A stretch of DNA of 43,282 nt from Acetobacteraceae bacterium (GCA_024280945.1 JAMXLO010000047.1:1-43282); one strand, 5' to 3'; positions 24,599 to 34,558 are shown, counted from the stretch's first letter. The notes: generated by a model not told the origin, from the sequence alone. Translations and numbers: made by a program.

Positions 24599-25741
24599 TC
24601 AACTGTCTAGCGCAGCGTGGTCCTGCAGCATTGGATCACTGCTGCCGGCTTCCGTCGAGATGCTGTCAGAAACGATCGCTGGCCGTTCGGGGTCATCGAC
24701 CTCGGATATCCACGCACCGAGGAGGGTGTAGCAGACGGCCAGCACCGTCGGACCAAGGAAGATGCCCAGAAGGCCGCTTGCAATGAGTCCGCCGATGACG
24801 CCGGCAAGAATGAGCAGGAGCGGTAGGTCAGCGCCCTTCCGGATAAGGATCGGGCGCAGCACGTTGTCCAGCGTCATGGCTGGGACAGTGAAGGCGAGAA
24901 GCACGGTCGCCCATACGGTGTCTCCGACGAAGTACATCCAGACGACCGCCGGGATCAGCACGAGGGCGGGTCCCACCTGGGCCAGGCACAGCAAGAACAT
25001 CAGCGCCGACAGCAATGGCGCGAACGGTACCCCCGCGACGGCAAGGCCGATGCCACCAAGCGCGCTCTGGGCGATCGCTGTCACCACCACGCCAAGAGCC
25101 ACGGCCCGGATGGCCTGCCCGGCGAGGCGGATCACCATTTCCCCTCGATCGCCGCTGAGCCTGCGGCCGAAGCGCAACGCGATGGTCGCGGCCTTCTCGC
25201 CGTTCGCGTACAGCACAGCGGCTATGGCCACAATGAGCAGAAGCTGAAGGATCACGGATCCCAGGCTGCCAGCGGCAGAGGCGAACCACCTCGTCACTTC
25301 GCCCGCATAGGGGCTCAGCAGGGGCGCCAGCTCGCGCGCGCCCGCAGATGTCAGCCGGGCCCAGCCCTGGGTGAGCGGCGCGCCGACAAGTGGCACGTTC
25401 GCCAGCCAGTCTGGGGGCGGTGGAATGCGCAAGGACAGAATGGTCCGCACGAGCGCGGCGATTTCATCCATATTTGCGATGACGGTCGTGACAGCGAGCC
25501 AGAACGGCACAATCAGAACCAGCAGCAACAGCAGGCACATGATCAGCACAGCGGGTCCACGACGGCGAACCACATGGCGCTGCACCCACGTCATCAGCGG
25601 CCAGGTGGCAATCACCAACGTTATGGCCCACACAATGGCCGGCAGAAACGGCTGCATCACCCAGAAACTGGCGGCAATCAGCCCGCCAATGAAGAGCACT
25701 GCCAGAGTGGTACGGGTGATGTCTGTTTCCGGCTGCGGCAT
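24599..25741 (-). CDS. AI-2E family transporter (PerM-like)
   Basis: 380 residues from ATG 25741; a GTG at 25750 would add three. Hydrophobic segments occur at about 12-30, 36-50, 60-85, 155-180 and through the C-terminal half (about 210-345), the usual layout of the AI-2E/PerM exporter family. The phrase PALVLIPAVVWMYFVGD lies within this region. The substrate is unknown, since only some members export autoinducer 2. It converges with the small secreted protein gene. Confidence 0.8.
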   Translation of the reverse strand: MPQPETDITRTTLAVLFIGGLIAASFWVMQPFLPAIVWAITLVIATWPLMTWVQRHVVRRRGPAVLIMCLLLLLVLIVPFWLAVTTVIANMDEIAALVRTILSLRIPPPPDWLANVPLVGAPLTQGWARLTSAGARELAPLLSPYAGEVTRWFASAAGSLGSVILQLLLIVAIAAVLYANGEKAATIALRFGRRLSGDRGEMVIRLAGQAIRAVALGVVVTAIAQSALGGIGLAVAGVPFAPLLSALMFLLCLAQVGPALVLIPAVVWMYFVGDTVWATVLLAFTVPAMTLDNVLRPILIRKGADLPLLLILAGVIGGLIASGLLGIFLGPTVLAVCYTLLGAWISEVDDPERPAIVSDSISTEAGSSDPMLQDHAALDS

Positions 25742-26117
25742 GCCGTGCACCTTTCAGAGTTCTGTCTGACGTCCCCTGATTGACATCATTGGCGAAACAC
25801 ACGGCAACATGGAAGAGCGAGCGCGGTCCTGACTTCCTGCAAGGTAGTCGATCGAGCATGATTGCACCGCGAAATGTTTGGCATGTAGCGACGAGGGTTC
25901 TTCGATGCCGTTCGGCTGCGGACCAGAGCCGCAGGTCCGGCGACAGCGCACGCCTTGTCTGGAGGTGCAGGTTGCACCGCGCAGCTGGCGACCAATGCGG
26001 CATGCAAGGGGCGATCATCCGGTGGACGGCCGAGCCGCCGGCGGCTTCGACACTTCGTTGGGGTCTCCCTCAGCGCTCGGCGAGCGCAGCAGAGGCGGCG
26101 AATGCCGCTCCGTCGCG
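25742..26117. other. Gene-free stretch
   Basis: About 375 bases between two minus-strand genes. No frame here has coding character or a convincing ribosome-binding site, and I see no RNA gene, repeat or clear terminator. It presumably carries the AI-2E transporter promoter. Confidence 0.5.
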
Positions 26118-26579
26118 TCAGGAAGACGGATGCTGTCTGTGGCGCTGCTGCATCAAAGATACCAGGTGCGCGCGAGATTCAAACGCGCTCATCATGCGCG
26201 TCGCCGCCTCATGAAACATGCTGTTCGCCACATGATCGAGCAGGTGACTCCTGAACTGGAAGTCGATCACGAATTCCACGCTGGTCTGTTGGCCGATCGG
26301 CGTGAAGGTCCAGGAATTCGTCAAGTGCTCCAATGGTCCTTCAATGGCACGGACCATGACCTGCCGCGGTCGATCCAGTGCTACCTGGCTGGTAAAGCTC
26401 TCCTGAAAGGGACCGAATCCGATGTCGAGGTCAGCAATGATCTCGCGCGGATCCTCGCGGCGGATGCGGGCGCCGCTGCACCAGGGCACGAACGACGGGT
26501 ACTGCTTCACGTCTGCTACCACGGAGAAAAGCTCATCGGCTGAATAAGCAAGCGTCTTCTGCTCCTCGTGGCGTGGCAT
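26118..26579 (-). CDS. Coq10 / RatA-like SRPBCC protein (ubiquinone-binding)
   Basis: 153 residues. The SRPBCC start reads LAYSADELFSVVADVKQYPSFVPWC. IIADLDIGFGPFQESFTSQV and a C-terminal FQFRSHLLDHVANSMF match the Coq10-type group that binds coenzyme Q or its precursors. RatA-like toxins share the family, but a simple membrane-quinone role is likelier. It is followed by the GMC oxidoreductase genes, which may use ubiquinone. Confidence 0.82.
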   Translation of the reverse strand: MPRHEEQKTLAYSADELFSVVADVKQYPSFVPWCSGARIRREDPREIIADLDIGFGPFQESFTSQVALDRPRQVMVRAIEGPLEHLTNSWTFTPIGQQTSVEFVIDFQFRSHLLDHVANSMFHEAATRMMSAFESRAHLVSLMQQRHRQHPSS

Positions 26580-26621
26580 ATCGTCTCCTTCAACCCTGGG
26601 CCGGCAAGTTCTTGACCGGTG

Positions 26622-27041
26622 TTAAGGTGCCTCGCGATAAAACTTTGGCCGCTTACGTACCGGGTCGAGCAGCGACCAATCGCCCTGTTCCACTTCGTGG
26701 CCCTTTGGAAAGGGTGGCCGTGGTTCCATGCCAAGCGAGCGCATAACGCGGTCATCGCGATAGTAGCATTGCAGGATGACGCTGCTCAGGCCTTTCAAAG
26801 CCTCGCTGTGCTGCTCACGCAGCTGCGCCACTCTGGCCTGGCGTCCCGCGGGGTCGAGATCGGCGAAGCCTCCAAGTTCGCGCAGCACCGTCATCACATG
26901 GGGCTCGTCACGGCCGAAGCTGCGTAGGATGTCGGTGAAGATCGCATCATCGGCAGCACTCGGCACGCCGTAATCAGTGCTTGCTGGGATCATCATTTCG
27001 GCAATGCGGCGCAAGGTACGACGCTGATCGTCTGACAGCAT
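26622..27041 (-). CDS. Gluconate 2-dehydrogenase subunit 3-like protein
   Basis: 139 residues. The start LSDDQRRTLRRIAEMMIPAS and the ILQCYYRDDRVMRSLGMEPRPPFPKG segment match the small subunit 3 family that partners GMC oxidoreductases. No Tat or Sec signal is visible, unlike many relatives, which are exported. It lies 8 bases downstream of the GMC gene. Confidence 0.8.
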   Translation of the reverse strand: MLSDDQRRTLRRIAEMMIPASTDYGVPSAADDAIFTDILRSFGRDEPHVMTVLRELGGFADLDPAGRQARVAQLREQHSEALKGLSSVILQCYYRDDRVMRSLGMEPRPPFPKGHEVEQGDWSLLDPVRKRPKFYREAP

Positions 27042-27049
27042 GGCGGGCC

Positions 27050-28633
27050 TCAATCGAACAGGGTGGCGAGACGGCTCTTGATGTTGTCGGCAACGTAGAG
27101 TGCCAGCGCCTGGATGGTTCGCGTCGGATTTACCCCGGCCGAGGTGACAAAGATGCTGCCATCGACGATGAACAGGTTTTTGACGTCGTGGCTTCGACCC
27201 CATTCGTTGACCACAGAACGCTGCGGATCGATGCCCATTCGTGCAGTGCCCATCAGGTGCCACCCGCCATCGGTGAGCGGCGCCTCGTACCATACGTCGT
27301 GCGCGCCGGCCGCCCGCAGGATCTCACTGGCCCGCGCGACCGCGTGGTCCAGCATGCGGCGGCTGTTCTCGCTGAGCGTGTAGTCGATCTTCGGCGCCGG
27401 GATGCCGTGGCAGTCCTTCAGCTGCGGATCCAGCGTGACGCGATTGTGCTCCTCGGGCAGGTCTTCGCAGATCGCCACCATGCCGGTGCGATGGCAGAAC
27501 AGCCGCCGATAGGCACGGTGGTGATCCTCGCCCCAGGGCAGCCGGCCGATCTGCATGCTGTGAACGGCGGCCATCACCGGGTTCTGGCCACGCGAGAATT
27601 CAAATGTATAGCCGCGCACGAAACCCCGCGAGGCGTCGGTCTCGTAGAACTCCTGGCTCCAGATGCAATTGCCGGGACCGCGATAGCCGTCCAGTTCCTC
27701 GTCGAACCAGCCGGCGATGCGCGCATAGGGGTGGAACATCAGGTTCTTGCCGACCAGGCCGGATGAGTTCGCCAGCCCATTGGAGTTCAGCAGAATGCGT
27801 GCGGTGCCGATGGCATTGCAGGCCAGGATCACGACGTGCGCCGGCTGAAACTGCTCCTTGCCATCCGCGTCGTAGTAGATGACGCCGGACGCCATGCCAT
27901 CATCGTGGCGCGTGATCTCGCGTACCCGACAGCGTGTGCGCAATTCCACGCCGGCACGAATGGCTGCGGGCCAATAGGTGACGTCTGTGCTCGCCTTGGC
28001 GCCCTGCGCGCAGCCTGAGGTGCAGTGCGCAAGGTTGATGCAGCGGGCGCGGCCCTCGTAATCCTCGGAGGCGATGGCGCTGTCCGACGGCCACCAGTGC
28101 CAACCAAGTTTGTTGAGCCCGCGCGCCAGTGTGGCTCCTGACTTGCCCAGTGGAAGCGGCGCCATCATCGGTTCATGCGGCGGATAGGCGGGATCGCCGG
28201 ACAGTCCGGATACGCCCATCATGCGGTCGTTCTCGTCATAGTACGGAGCGAGCGTCGCATAATCGATCGGCCAATCGTCGGCCACACCGTCCATCGTATG
28301 GACGCGGAAGTCGGACGGATGGAACCGGGGGAAGTGTCCGGCGTAGAGCACGGTGCCACCGCCGACACCGTTGAAGTTGGCGATCTTGATCGGTGAATTC
28401 GCGTCGTTGATCGGATAATCGGTATCGCGTGCGCGGCGGTTCGGGCTGTAGTGAAAGTCGTTGAGCTGACGCGCCTCCCAGTCGCGGCCCGAGGAGGGAT
28501 ATTCAGACGGCCTCATCCAGTCGCCCTGTTCCAGGCAGAGAATGTGCATCTTTGTCTCGGCGAGACTCCAGGCGATGGCTGCGCCGGAGGCACCGGCACC
28601 GATGATCAGGACGTCGACGGGCTGGGTCGGCAT
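27050..28633 (-). CDS. GMC family FAD-dependent oxidoreductase
   Basis: 527 residues. The FAD Rossmann motif is VLIIGAGASGAAIAW (near residue 8). The flavin-binding GVGGGTVLYAG block, the His in GGWHLMGTARMG, and the His/Asn-equivalent SAGVNPTRTIQALA at the C-terminus are all standard for the gluconate/sorbitol/fructose dehydrogenase branch. ATG 28633 is used; GTG 28651 is an alternative. Electrons likely go to ubiquinone through a cytochrome subunit, none of which is in the window. The substrate is unknown. Confidence 0.85.
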   Translation of the reverse strand: MPTQPVDVLIIGAGASGAAIAWSLAETKMHILCLEQGDWMRPSEYPSSGRDWEARQLNDFHYSPNRRARDTDYPINDANSPIKIANFNGVGGGTVLYAGHFPRFHPSDFRVHTMDGVADDWPIDYATLAPYYDENDRMMGVSGLSGDPAYPPHEPMMAPLPLGKSGATLARGLNKLGWHWWPSDSAIASEDYEGRARCINLAHCTSGCAQGAKASTDVTYWPAAIRAGVELRTRCRVREITRHDDGMASGVIYYDADGKEQFQPAHVVILACNAIGTARILLNSNGLANSSGLVGKNLMFHPYARIAGWFDEELDGYRGPGNCIWSQEFYETDASRGFVRGYTFEFSRGQNPVMAAVHSMQIGRLPWGEDHHRAYRRLFCHRTGMVAICEDLPEEHNRVTLDPQLKDCHGIPAPKIDYTLSENSRRMLDHAVARASEILRAAGAHDVWYEAPLTDGGWHLMGTARMGIDPQRSVVNEWGRSHDVKNLFIVDGSIFVTSAGVNPTRTIQALALYVADNIKSRLATLFD

Positions 28634-28737
28634 GAAGGCATTTCCCCGCACGGCTTGTGCCCGGGCAGTCGATGAGGCCCGGCGGTAATTGTCAACGGCG
28701 CGTCACCGTCTTTCTGGCTGATGCCGGCAGGTCGCGT

Positions 28738-30102
28738 TCACCGGCGCAGCGCTTGCCATGCCGCACCGGCGCCGATGAGCTGGACCGTGCCGCCCAGCGC
28801 CATCGCGATTCGCAGCCCCCAGGCGCCTGAGTTGGCCAGAGCAAATGCCGAACCCAGTACTGCCACGCCCAGCGTGGCGCCGATCATGCGGGCGACATTG
28901 ATCAGCGACGCCGCATTGCCCGAGCGCGCGGCAGGCACCGCCGCCACTGCGACGCCAAACAGCGGCCCGGTGTTGAGACCCATGCCAATTCCGGTCATCA
29001 CCAGTCCGGTCTCGGCAAGAGAGACCGGCGTTCCCGCAGAGGTCAATGCGATAACATAGAGACCCAGGCCAATCATTGCGGTGCCGCCGCTGATCATCGT
29101 GCGCGCGCCGACACGCTCTGCCAATCGCCCGGAGTAATTCGACAATCCAAAGAACACCACTGCCATTGGCAATAGCCCAAGGCCGGCAGTGCCGGCCGGG
29201 AGCACGCCATTCGCCTGCCACGAAAGCGGCACCAGGAACAGCACCCCATACATGCCGAAGGTCATTGCGGCGGTCGCAGCAAGAACACCGACGAAGCGGC
29301 GTCGGTTGAACAGGTCCAAGGGCACCAAGGCCGAAGAACCGCGTCGCCGCTCGGTGAGCAGAAACAGCAGCAATGCAATGCTTGCCGCCAACAGCGCCGC
29401 CGCGGCTGCAGCACGATTACGTCCGGCCTCGATGCCAGCGAGCGCCACGGCTACAAGTGTGACTGCGCCCCAGGTCTGACCGAGTGCATCGAAGCGCCGG
29501 CCGGCAGGGTCGCGGGATTCAACGACGACCCGAAGTGCGCAACCAAACGCCAGCAAGCCCAACGGGACAGCAATAAGGAAGACGCTGCGCCAGCCGAAGA
29601 AGTCGACCAATGCGCCACCTGCCGTAGGGCCGACCACGAACGCAAGCCCATTGCAGGCGCCCCAGACGCCGAGCGCCCGATTGCGGGATCGTTCGTCGCT
29701 CCATGCAACGCGGATGATCGAAAGCGAGGCGGGCAGCAAGAGTGCTGCTCCCGCGCCGGCGACGGCGCGCGCAGCGATCAACACTGCCACATCCGGAGCT
29801 GCGGCGCACAGCAGCGACCCGCCGGTGAAGACGGCAGTGCCGTACAGAAACAACAGTCGCCGGCCGTAAAGATCGGCCAGAAGTCCGCCGGTCAGCAGCA
29901 GCGCTGCGTAGGCAATATTGTAGGCATCGAGGACCCATTGCAGGCCCATGACGCCAGCGTGAAGCGCCTCGCCGATCGCTCGCGTAGCGAGATTGACAAC
30001 CGACGTATCCACCTGCACGAGGAGGACAGCCAGGCACATTGTCATCAACAGACCCTGGCCGCCGGACCTCGTGTCGGATTGTTGATAGGTGAGAACCGGC
30101 AT
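28738..30102 (-). CDS. MFS multidrug exporter, DHA2-like
   Basis: 454 residues with around 14 hydrophobic stretches. The antiporter-like motif region VDTSVVNLATRAIGE (about residues 32-46), the loop ADLYGRRLLFLYG, and WGACNGLAFVVGPTAGGAL match EmrB/QacA-type exporters. It is divergent from the aminotransferase gene across a 195-base gap. The substrate is unknown. Confidence 0.8.
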   Translation of the reverse strand: MPVLTYQQSDTRSGGQGLLMTMCLAVLLVQVDTSVVNLATRAIGEALHAGVMGLQWVLDAYNIAYAALLLTGGLLADLYGRRLLFLYGTAVFTGGSLLCAAAPDVAVLIAARAVAGAGAALLLPASLSIIRVAWSDERSRNRALGVWGACNGLAFVVGPTAGGALVDFFGWRSVFLIAVPLGLLAFGCALRVVVESRDPAGRRFDALGQTWGAVTLVAVALAGIEAGRNRAAAAAALLAASIALLLFLLTERRRGSSALVPLDLFNRRRFVGVLAATAAMTFGMYGVLFLVPLSWQANGVLPAGTAGLGLLPMAVVFFGLSNYSGRLAERVGARTMISGGTAMIGLGLYVIALTSAGTPVSLAETGLVMTGIGMGLNTGPLFGVAVAAVPAARSGNAASLINVARMIGATLGVAVLGSAFALANSGAWGLRIAMALGGTVQLIGAGAAWQALRR

Positions 30103-30296
30103 GATGCTCCGTGATCGACTGTGAATGACCCTCGCTCAGGTAATGCGCGGGTGCTGACACCGTTGAGTCAGGAGCGGTTATCCGCCGCATCTGGTTGCTT
30201 CGGTCGGAGCCGAAGCTTTGCAGGCCGCCAATTCGATGCACTTTCCGCGTGCCGGACCTGCGACTAAGCTGTGCCCTTCAGCCAAGGAGACAAGTC

Positions 30297-31706
30297 ATGG
30301 CACCGCCTCCGCCGTTCGGCGCCAACTCTGCCGCCGCCCGCGATATCGCCAACGTGCTGCATCCATATACGGACCTGCAGGCGCACCAGCAGGTGGGGCC
30401 TATGGTGGTCACGCGCGGCAAAGGCGTACGGGTTTGGGACGACAGCGGCAAGGAGTACATCGAAAGCGTCGCCGGCCTGTGGTGCGCGGCACTCGGCTTC
30501 GACAATGAGCGGCTGGTCCAGGCAGCGGCGAACCAGATGCGCAAGCTGCCCTTCTATCACGCCTTCACCGCCAAGTCGCACGAGCCGCTGATCGATCTCT
30601 CCGAGATGCTGATCCAGCGTGCGCCGGTGCCGATGAGCAAGGTGTTCTTTGCCAACTCCGGCTCAGAAGCAAACGACAGCGCCATCAAGATGGTCTGGTA
30701 TTTCAACAACGCGGTGGGCCGGCCGGACAAGAAGAAGATCATCGGGCGGATCAAGGGCTACCACGGCATTACCTTGGCCTCGGCATCGCTCACCGGCATC
30801 CCGCACAACCACCGTGCCTTCGACGTTCCACTTGACCGGTTCATTCATACGCTGAACCCGCATTTCTACCATGGCGCCAATCCCGGCGAGAGCGAGGAGG
30901 CATTTGCAACGCGCTGCGCCGAGGAACTGGAGAAGCTGATCGTCGCGGAAGGTCCCGATACCGTCGCGGCGATGTGGGCCGAGCCGGTGATGGGTGCGGG
31001 TGGTGTGATCGTGCCGCCGCGCACCTACTTCGAGAAGATCCAGGCGGTGCTGCGCAAATACGACGTGCTGTTCGTGGCCGACGAAGTGATCTGCGGATTC
31101 TGGCGCACCGGCAACTACTGGGGCAGCCAGACGCTGAACATGCAGCCCGACATTCTGACCTGCGCCAAGGCGCTGTCCTCGTCATACCTGCCGATCAGCG
31201 CAGTGATGGTCAACGATCGCGTTTTCCAGGGCCTGGCCAAGGAGAGCCACGAGATTGGCACGTTCGGCCACGGCTTCACCTATTCAGGCCATCCGGTGCC
31301 CGCGGCGGTGGCGATCGAGACGCTGAAAATCTACGACGAGATGAATATCGGCGAGCACGTTCGCAGTGTCGGCGCGCATATGCAAAAGGAGATGCGGCGA
31401 CGGTTCGCCGAGCATCCGCTGGTCGGTGAAGTGCGCGGCGTCGGCTTGATCGGCGCGATCGAACTCGTGGCGGACAAGGACAAGCACCAGAACTTCGAAC
31501 CGGCAGCGAAGGTCGGCGGCCGGTTTACCAAGCTGGTCGAGGAGCACGGCGTGATCGGCCGCACGGTGCCGGGCGACATCCTCTGCTTCAGCCCGCCACT
31601 CATCATCACCGAGACCGAAGTAGACGAGATGCTGGAGCGTGTCGGCCGCGCACTCGATGAGCTGACGGTGCAATTGCGCCGCGAACAGATCGCCGTGGTG
31701 AGGTAG
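30297..31706 (+). CDS. Class III (omega) aminotransferase
   Basis: 469 residues. ATG 30297 follows AAGGAGA. PLP-binding features include SGSEANDSAIKM (about residues 120-131), FVADEVICGF (about 259-268), and the Schiff-base Lys in CAKALSSSYLPISAVM. C-terminal HGFTYSGHPVPAA is typical of the beta-alanine/omega-amino acid:pyruvate subgroup. A short hairpin (GCTTCGG, 30197-30203 / CCGAAGC, 30210-30216) lies in its leader. It is followed 8 bases later by a small secreted protein gene. Confidence 0.85.
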   Translation: MAPPPPFGANSAAARDIANVLHPYTDLQAHQQVGPMVVTRGKGVRVWDDSGKEYIESVAGLWCAALGFDNERLVQAAANQMRKLPFYHAFTAKSHEPLIDLSEMLIQRAPVPMSKVFFANSGSEANDSAIKMVWYFNNAVGRPDKKKIIGRIKGYHGITLASASLTGIPHNHRAFDVPLDRFIHTLNPHFYHGANPGESEEAFATRCAEELEKLIVAEGPDTVAAMWAEPVMGAGGVIVPPRTYFEKIQAVLRKYDVLFVADEVICGFWRTGNYWGSQTLNMQPDILTCAKALSSSYLPISAVMVNDRVFQGLAKESHEIGTFGHGFTYSGHPVPAAVAIETLKIYDEMNIGEHVRSVGAHMQKEMRRRFAEHPLVGEVRGVGLIGAIELVADKDKHQNFEPAAKVGGRFTKLVEEHGVIGRTVPGDILCFSPPLIITETEVDEMLERVGRALDELTVQLRREQIAVVR

Positions 31707-31714
31707 CAGCCGCG

Positions 31715-32143
31715 ATGCGCCCGCTGGCAGTGGCGGCGGGGCTGCTGCTGGCGGATGCCGCCATCGCACAACCGGCGCTCGACAACTTCGACGCCTTGCG
31801 GGCGAGCGCGGAGATCACGAACCAATTGGCGCGTCGCGATGTGGACCGCGCGGCACAGGCGGCAGCGGCCCTGATGGAAGGGCCTACGACGGCGAAGATG
31901 AAGGACGTGTTCCAACTCGTGCGTGGACTGGGGCAGGGACAGTATGCCGACCTCGTCTATGCGCGCGATTATGGCCGGACGGAGAAGGACATCATCTACA
32001 AGATTGACTTCGAAAAGGCCTTTTTGTTCGTGCGATTCCTGTACCACGTGGACCACGGCGCCTGGCGGCTGATCCACATAAACCTGAAGGCCGAGAACGA
32101 GGAGCCATTCCCTAAGGAATGGACACATATCTACCCGCGATAA
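31715..32143 (+). CDS. Secreted hypothetical protein (DUF3887/4019-like size)
   Basis: 142 residues. A signal-like N-terminus (RPLAVAAGLLLADAAIAQ) precedes an alpha/beta mature part with DYGRTEKDIIYKIDF, FLFVRFLYHVDHGAWRLIHI and a final FPKEWTHIYPR. No family is certain; the domain resembles small NTF2-like secreted proteins. It is probably co-transcribed with the aminotransferase. Confidence 0.6.
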   Translation: MRPLAVAAGLLLADAAIAQPALDNFDALRASAEITNQLARRDVDRAAQAAAALMEGPTTAKMKDVFQLVRGLGQGQYADLVYARDYGRTEKDIIYKIDFEKAFLFVRFLYHVDHGAWRLIHINLKAENEEPFPKEWTHIYPR

Positions 32144-32177
32144 GAAGCCCCGATAAGCGACAGAGGTGCAGGTCCGG

Positions 32178-33197
32178 TCATCTCGGAACTATCAAGGCGT
32201 GCGTTACTGCAGTCTCCAGCTTTCTGCCCTGCTCGAAAGCCGCAATGCTTGCCAGTGTGGTATCGGCAATCGCAATGAGAGCCTCTTGCGTAAAGAAGGC
32301 CTGATGCGAGGTGACCAATACGTTCGGGAACATCAGCAGGCGCTGTATTGTATCGTCGCGGACGATCTCGTTGGACAGATCCTCAAAGAACAGATCAGCC
32401 TCTTGCTCATACACGTCCATAGCGACGCCACCCAGTTGGCCGTCCCTCAGGCCCTCCAGAACTGCGTCCGTATCGACAAGGGCGCCGCGGCTGGTATTGA
32501 CGATGAGCGCCCCTCGCTTCATGGCGGCGATCGTTGTGTCGTTCACAAGGTGGCGTGTTGCAGGGATCAAAGGGCAATGCAGAGTCACCACGTCGCTCTC
32601 GCTCATCAGGTAAGCCAGGTCGACATACGCTACTCCGTGGGCCAGCAGGTCCTGATCTTCACGAACGTCATGCGCCAGGACGCGGCAGCCGAAGCCTGCC
32701 GCCATGATGCGCGCCACCAAGGCGCCTATCCGGCCAGTGCCGATCACCCCGATGGTGCGGCCGTGCAGGTCGAAGCCGAGGAGTCCTTCCAGGGTGAAGT
32801 TGTTGGCCCGCGTGCGCACGTGAGCGCGGTGGATGGAGCGTACCAGGCTGAGAATGAGCCCTACGGTAAATTCGGCCACGGCCTGGGGCGAATAGGCGGG
32901 CACGCGGGTCACCGCTATCCCTAGCCGGTCGGCGACGCGTAGATCGACATTGTTGAACCCTGCCGCGCGAAGCGCGATCAGCCGCGTCCCGCCGGCCGAC
33001 AGGGCTTCCAGCACCGGGCCATCGAACACGTCGTTGACGAAACCGCAGACAGCTGGAAACCCGGCTGCCAAGGCGACAGATTCAAGGGTAAGGCGTGCCT
33101 CCTGGAATATGAGTTCGTGGCCATAGCCCAGCAGCGCGTTTCGCTCTGTCAGGGTGCGGCGATCGTAGGTTTTGGTGCTGAAGACGACTGTGCGCAT
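32178..33197 (-). CDS. ldhA: D-lactate dehydrogenase-like 2-hydroxyacid dehydrogenase
   Basis: 339 residues. The NAD motif GVIGTGRIGALVAR (about residues 149-162) and the conserved AAGFNNVDL loop are present. The catalytic residues fall in LIVNTSRGALVD (Arg), DVYEQEADLFFED (Glu) and VTSHQAFFT (His). The EADLFFED stretch is typical of LdhA-type fermentative D-lactate dehydrogenases. The gene stands alone, convergent with 31715-32143. Confidence 0.85.
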   Translation of the reverse strand: MRTVVFSTKTYDRRTLTERNALLGYGHELIFQEARLTLESVALAAGFPAVCGFVNDVFDGPVLEALSAGGTRLIALRAAGFNNVDLRVADRLGIAVTRVPAYSPQAVAEFTVGLILSLVRSIHRAHVRTRANNFTLEGLLGFDLHGRTIGVIGTGRIGALVARIMAAGFGCRVLAHDVREDQDLLAHGVAYVDLAYLMSESDVVTLHCPLIPATRHLVNDTTIAAMKRGALIVNTSRGALVDTDAVLEGLRDGQLGGVAMDVYEQEADLFFEDLSNEIVRDDTIQRLLMFPNVLVTSHQAFFTQEALIAIADTTLASIAAFEQGRKLETAVTHALIVPR

Positions 33198-33233
33198 CTA
33201 CATCCCCCATCCGCTGTGCGGCGAGAGAGCGGC

Positions 33234-34310
33234 CTAGCGGACCCGGTTGACGGTGTAGTCCGTCACGTCAAGCAGCGCGCGCCGCAGTGTGGTTTCGGGA
33301 AACAGATCCAGCGCCGCCTTGGCCTTTACCGCAAATCCGCGGGCACGATCCAAAGTCAGACGGATTGCATTGCTTTCTGCTATCAGATGCAGCGCGCGGT
33401 CGAGATCCGAGTCGCTCTGCTCGCTCGCCTCGATCGTGCGGCGCCAGAAACCTTGTTCGGAGGCATCGCCGGCCTGATACGCAAGCAACACCGGCAACGT
33501 GATCTTGCCTTCGCGGAAGTCGTCGCCCACAGTCTTACCAAGCACCTTCTGATCTGCGGAGTAGTCCAGCGCGTCATCGACGAGTTGGAACGCGATCCCG
33601 AGATTCAGACCGAACTCGGCCAGCGATGCAGCCTCGCGCTGCGGCCGGTCAGCCACCACCGCGCCGACCTCACATGCGGCGGCGAACAGGGCGGCGGTCT
33701 TGCCGGTGATCACCTCGAGATAGCGGGCCTCAGAGGTGGACAGATCGTTCTGCGTCACCAGTTGCAGCACCTCCCCTTCGGCGATGGTCGCGGCAGCGCG
33801 GGAGAGTATGCCAAGTACGGTCAGCGAACCGTCCTCGACCATCAGTTGGAACGCTCGCGCGAATAGAAAGTCACCGACAAGAACCGAGGCCTGGTTGCCG
33901 AATACCGCATTGGCGGACGCCATGCCGCGTCTTAACAGACTCTCATCCACCACATCATCATGCAGCAGTGTCGCTGTGTGGATGAATTCGACACAGGCAG
34001 CCAGCTTGATGTGCCGCTCGCCCGGATAACCGCACATTCTGGCGCAGGCCAGAGTCAGTAGCGGGCGCAGCCGTTTGCCGCCGGCGGCGACAATGTGCGC
34101 GGCGAGTTGCGGAATCAGCGTCACCGGGCTGTGCATGCGTGCCACGATGGCCTTGTTGCATGCCTCCAGGTCGGCCTGTAACAGCGTCACCAGGGAAGTC
34201 AGTGCGTCCTCGCCTGGGCGCTGGAGAGGCGCCGTGCTGGGCTGGGACGAACTGGCGACAGCGTCCAAGCAGGTCTCCTGGCTTCCATGTCTGGTAGGCA
34301 CAGGCACCAT
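33234..34310 (-). CDS. ispB: Polyprenyl (octaprenyl) diphosphate synthase
   Basis: 358 residues. The first Asp-rich motif is LLHDDVVDES (about residues 115-124) and the second is LVDDALDYS (about 242-250). GKRLRPLLTLACARMCG precedes them. It chains isopentenyl diphosphate to make the ubiquinone side chain. The N-terminus (about 35 residues) looks longer than usual, and the true start may lie internally. It is divergent from the DUF2007 gene. Confidence 0.85.
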   Translation of the reverse strand: MVPVPTRHGSQETCLDAVASSSQPSTAPLQRPGEDALTSLVTLLQADLEACNKAIVARMHSPVTLIPQLAAHIVAAGGKRLRPLLTLACARMCGYPGERHIKLAACVEFIHTATLLHDDVVDESLLRRGMASANAVFGNQASVLVGDFLFARAFQLMVEDGSLTVLGILSRAAATIAEGEVLQLVTQNDLSTSEARYLEVITGKTAALFAAACEVGAVVADRPQREAASLAEFGLNLGIAFQLVDDALDYSADQKVLGKTVGDDFREGKITLPVLLAYQAGDASEQGFWRRTIEASEQSDSDLDRALHLIAESNAIRLTLDRARGFAVKAKAALDLFPETTLRRALLDVTDYTVNRVR

Positions 34311-34351
34311 ATCGGCCGCCCGGAAAACGGGTCAAGCAAGGGCAGGCAGGC

Positions 34352-34558
34352 GTGCGTATAATTGCGACCTCAAACGATCCGGTGCGGCTCTCGTTCCTGA
34401 CCGCGCTGCTGGCCGACGCCGGCGTCGCCGCCTTCGTGCTCGATACGCACAGCAGTGCGGTGGAAGGTAGCATCGGGGCTATCCCGCGCCGTCTGGCGGT
34501 GAAGGAGGAGGATGAGGCGCGTGCCCGGCGCGTTCTGGCGGAGGCGGGGGAAATCTAG
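34352..34558 (+). CDS. DUF2007 family protein
   Basis: 68 residues, GTG start. RIIATSNDPVRLSFLTALL, a turn at AGVAAFVLDTH, and IPRRLAVKEEDEARARRVL match the small DUF2007 signal-transducing-like domain. It lacks a Cys/zinc extension. It is divergent from ispB and followed by the TauE gene. Confidence 0.7.
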   Translation: MRIIATSNDPVRLSFLTALLADAGVAAFVLDTHSSAVEGSIGAIPRRLAVKEEDEARARRVLAEAGEI

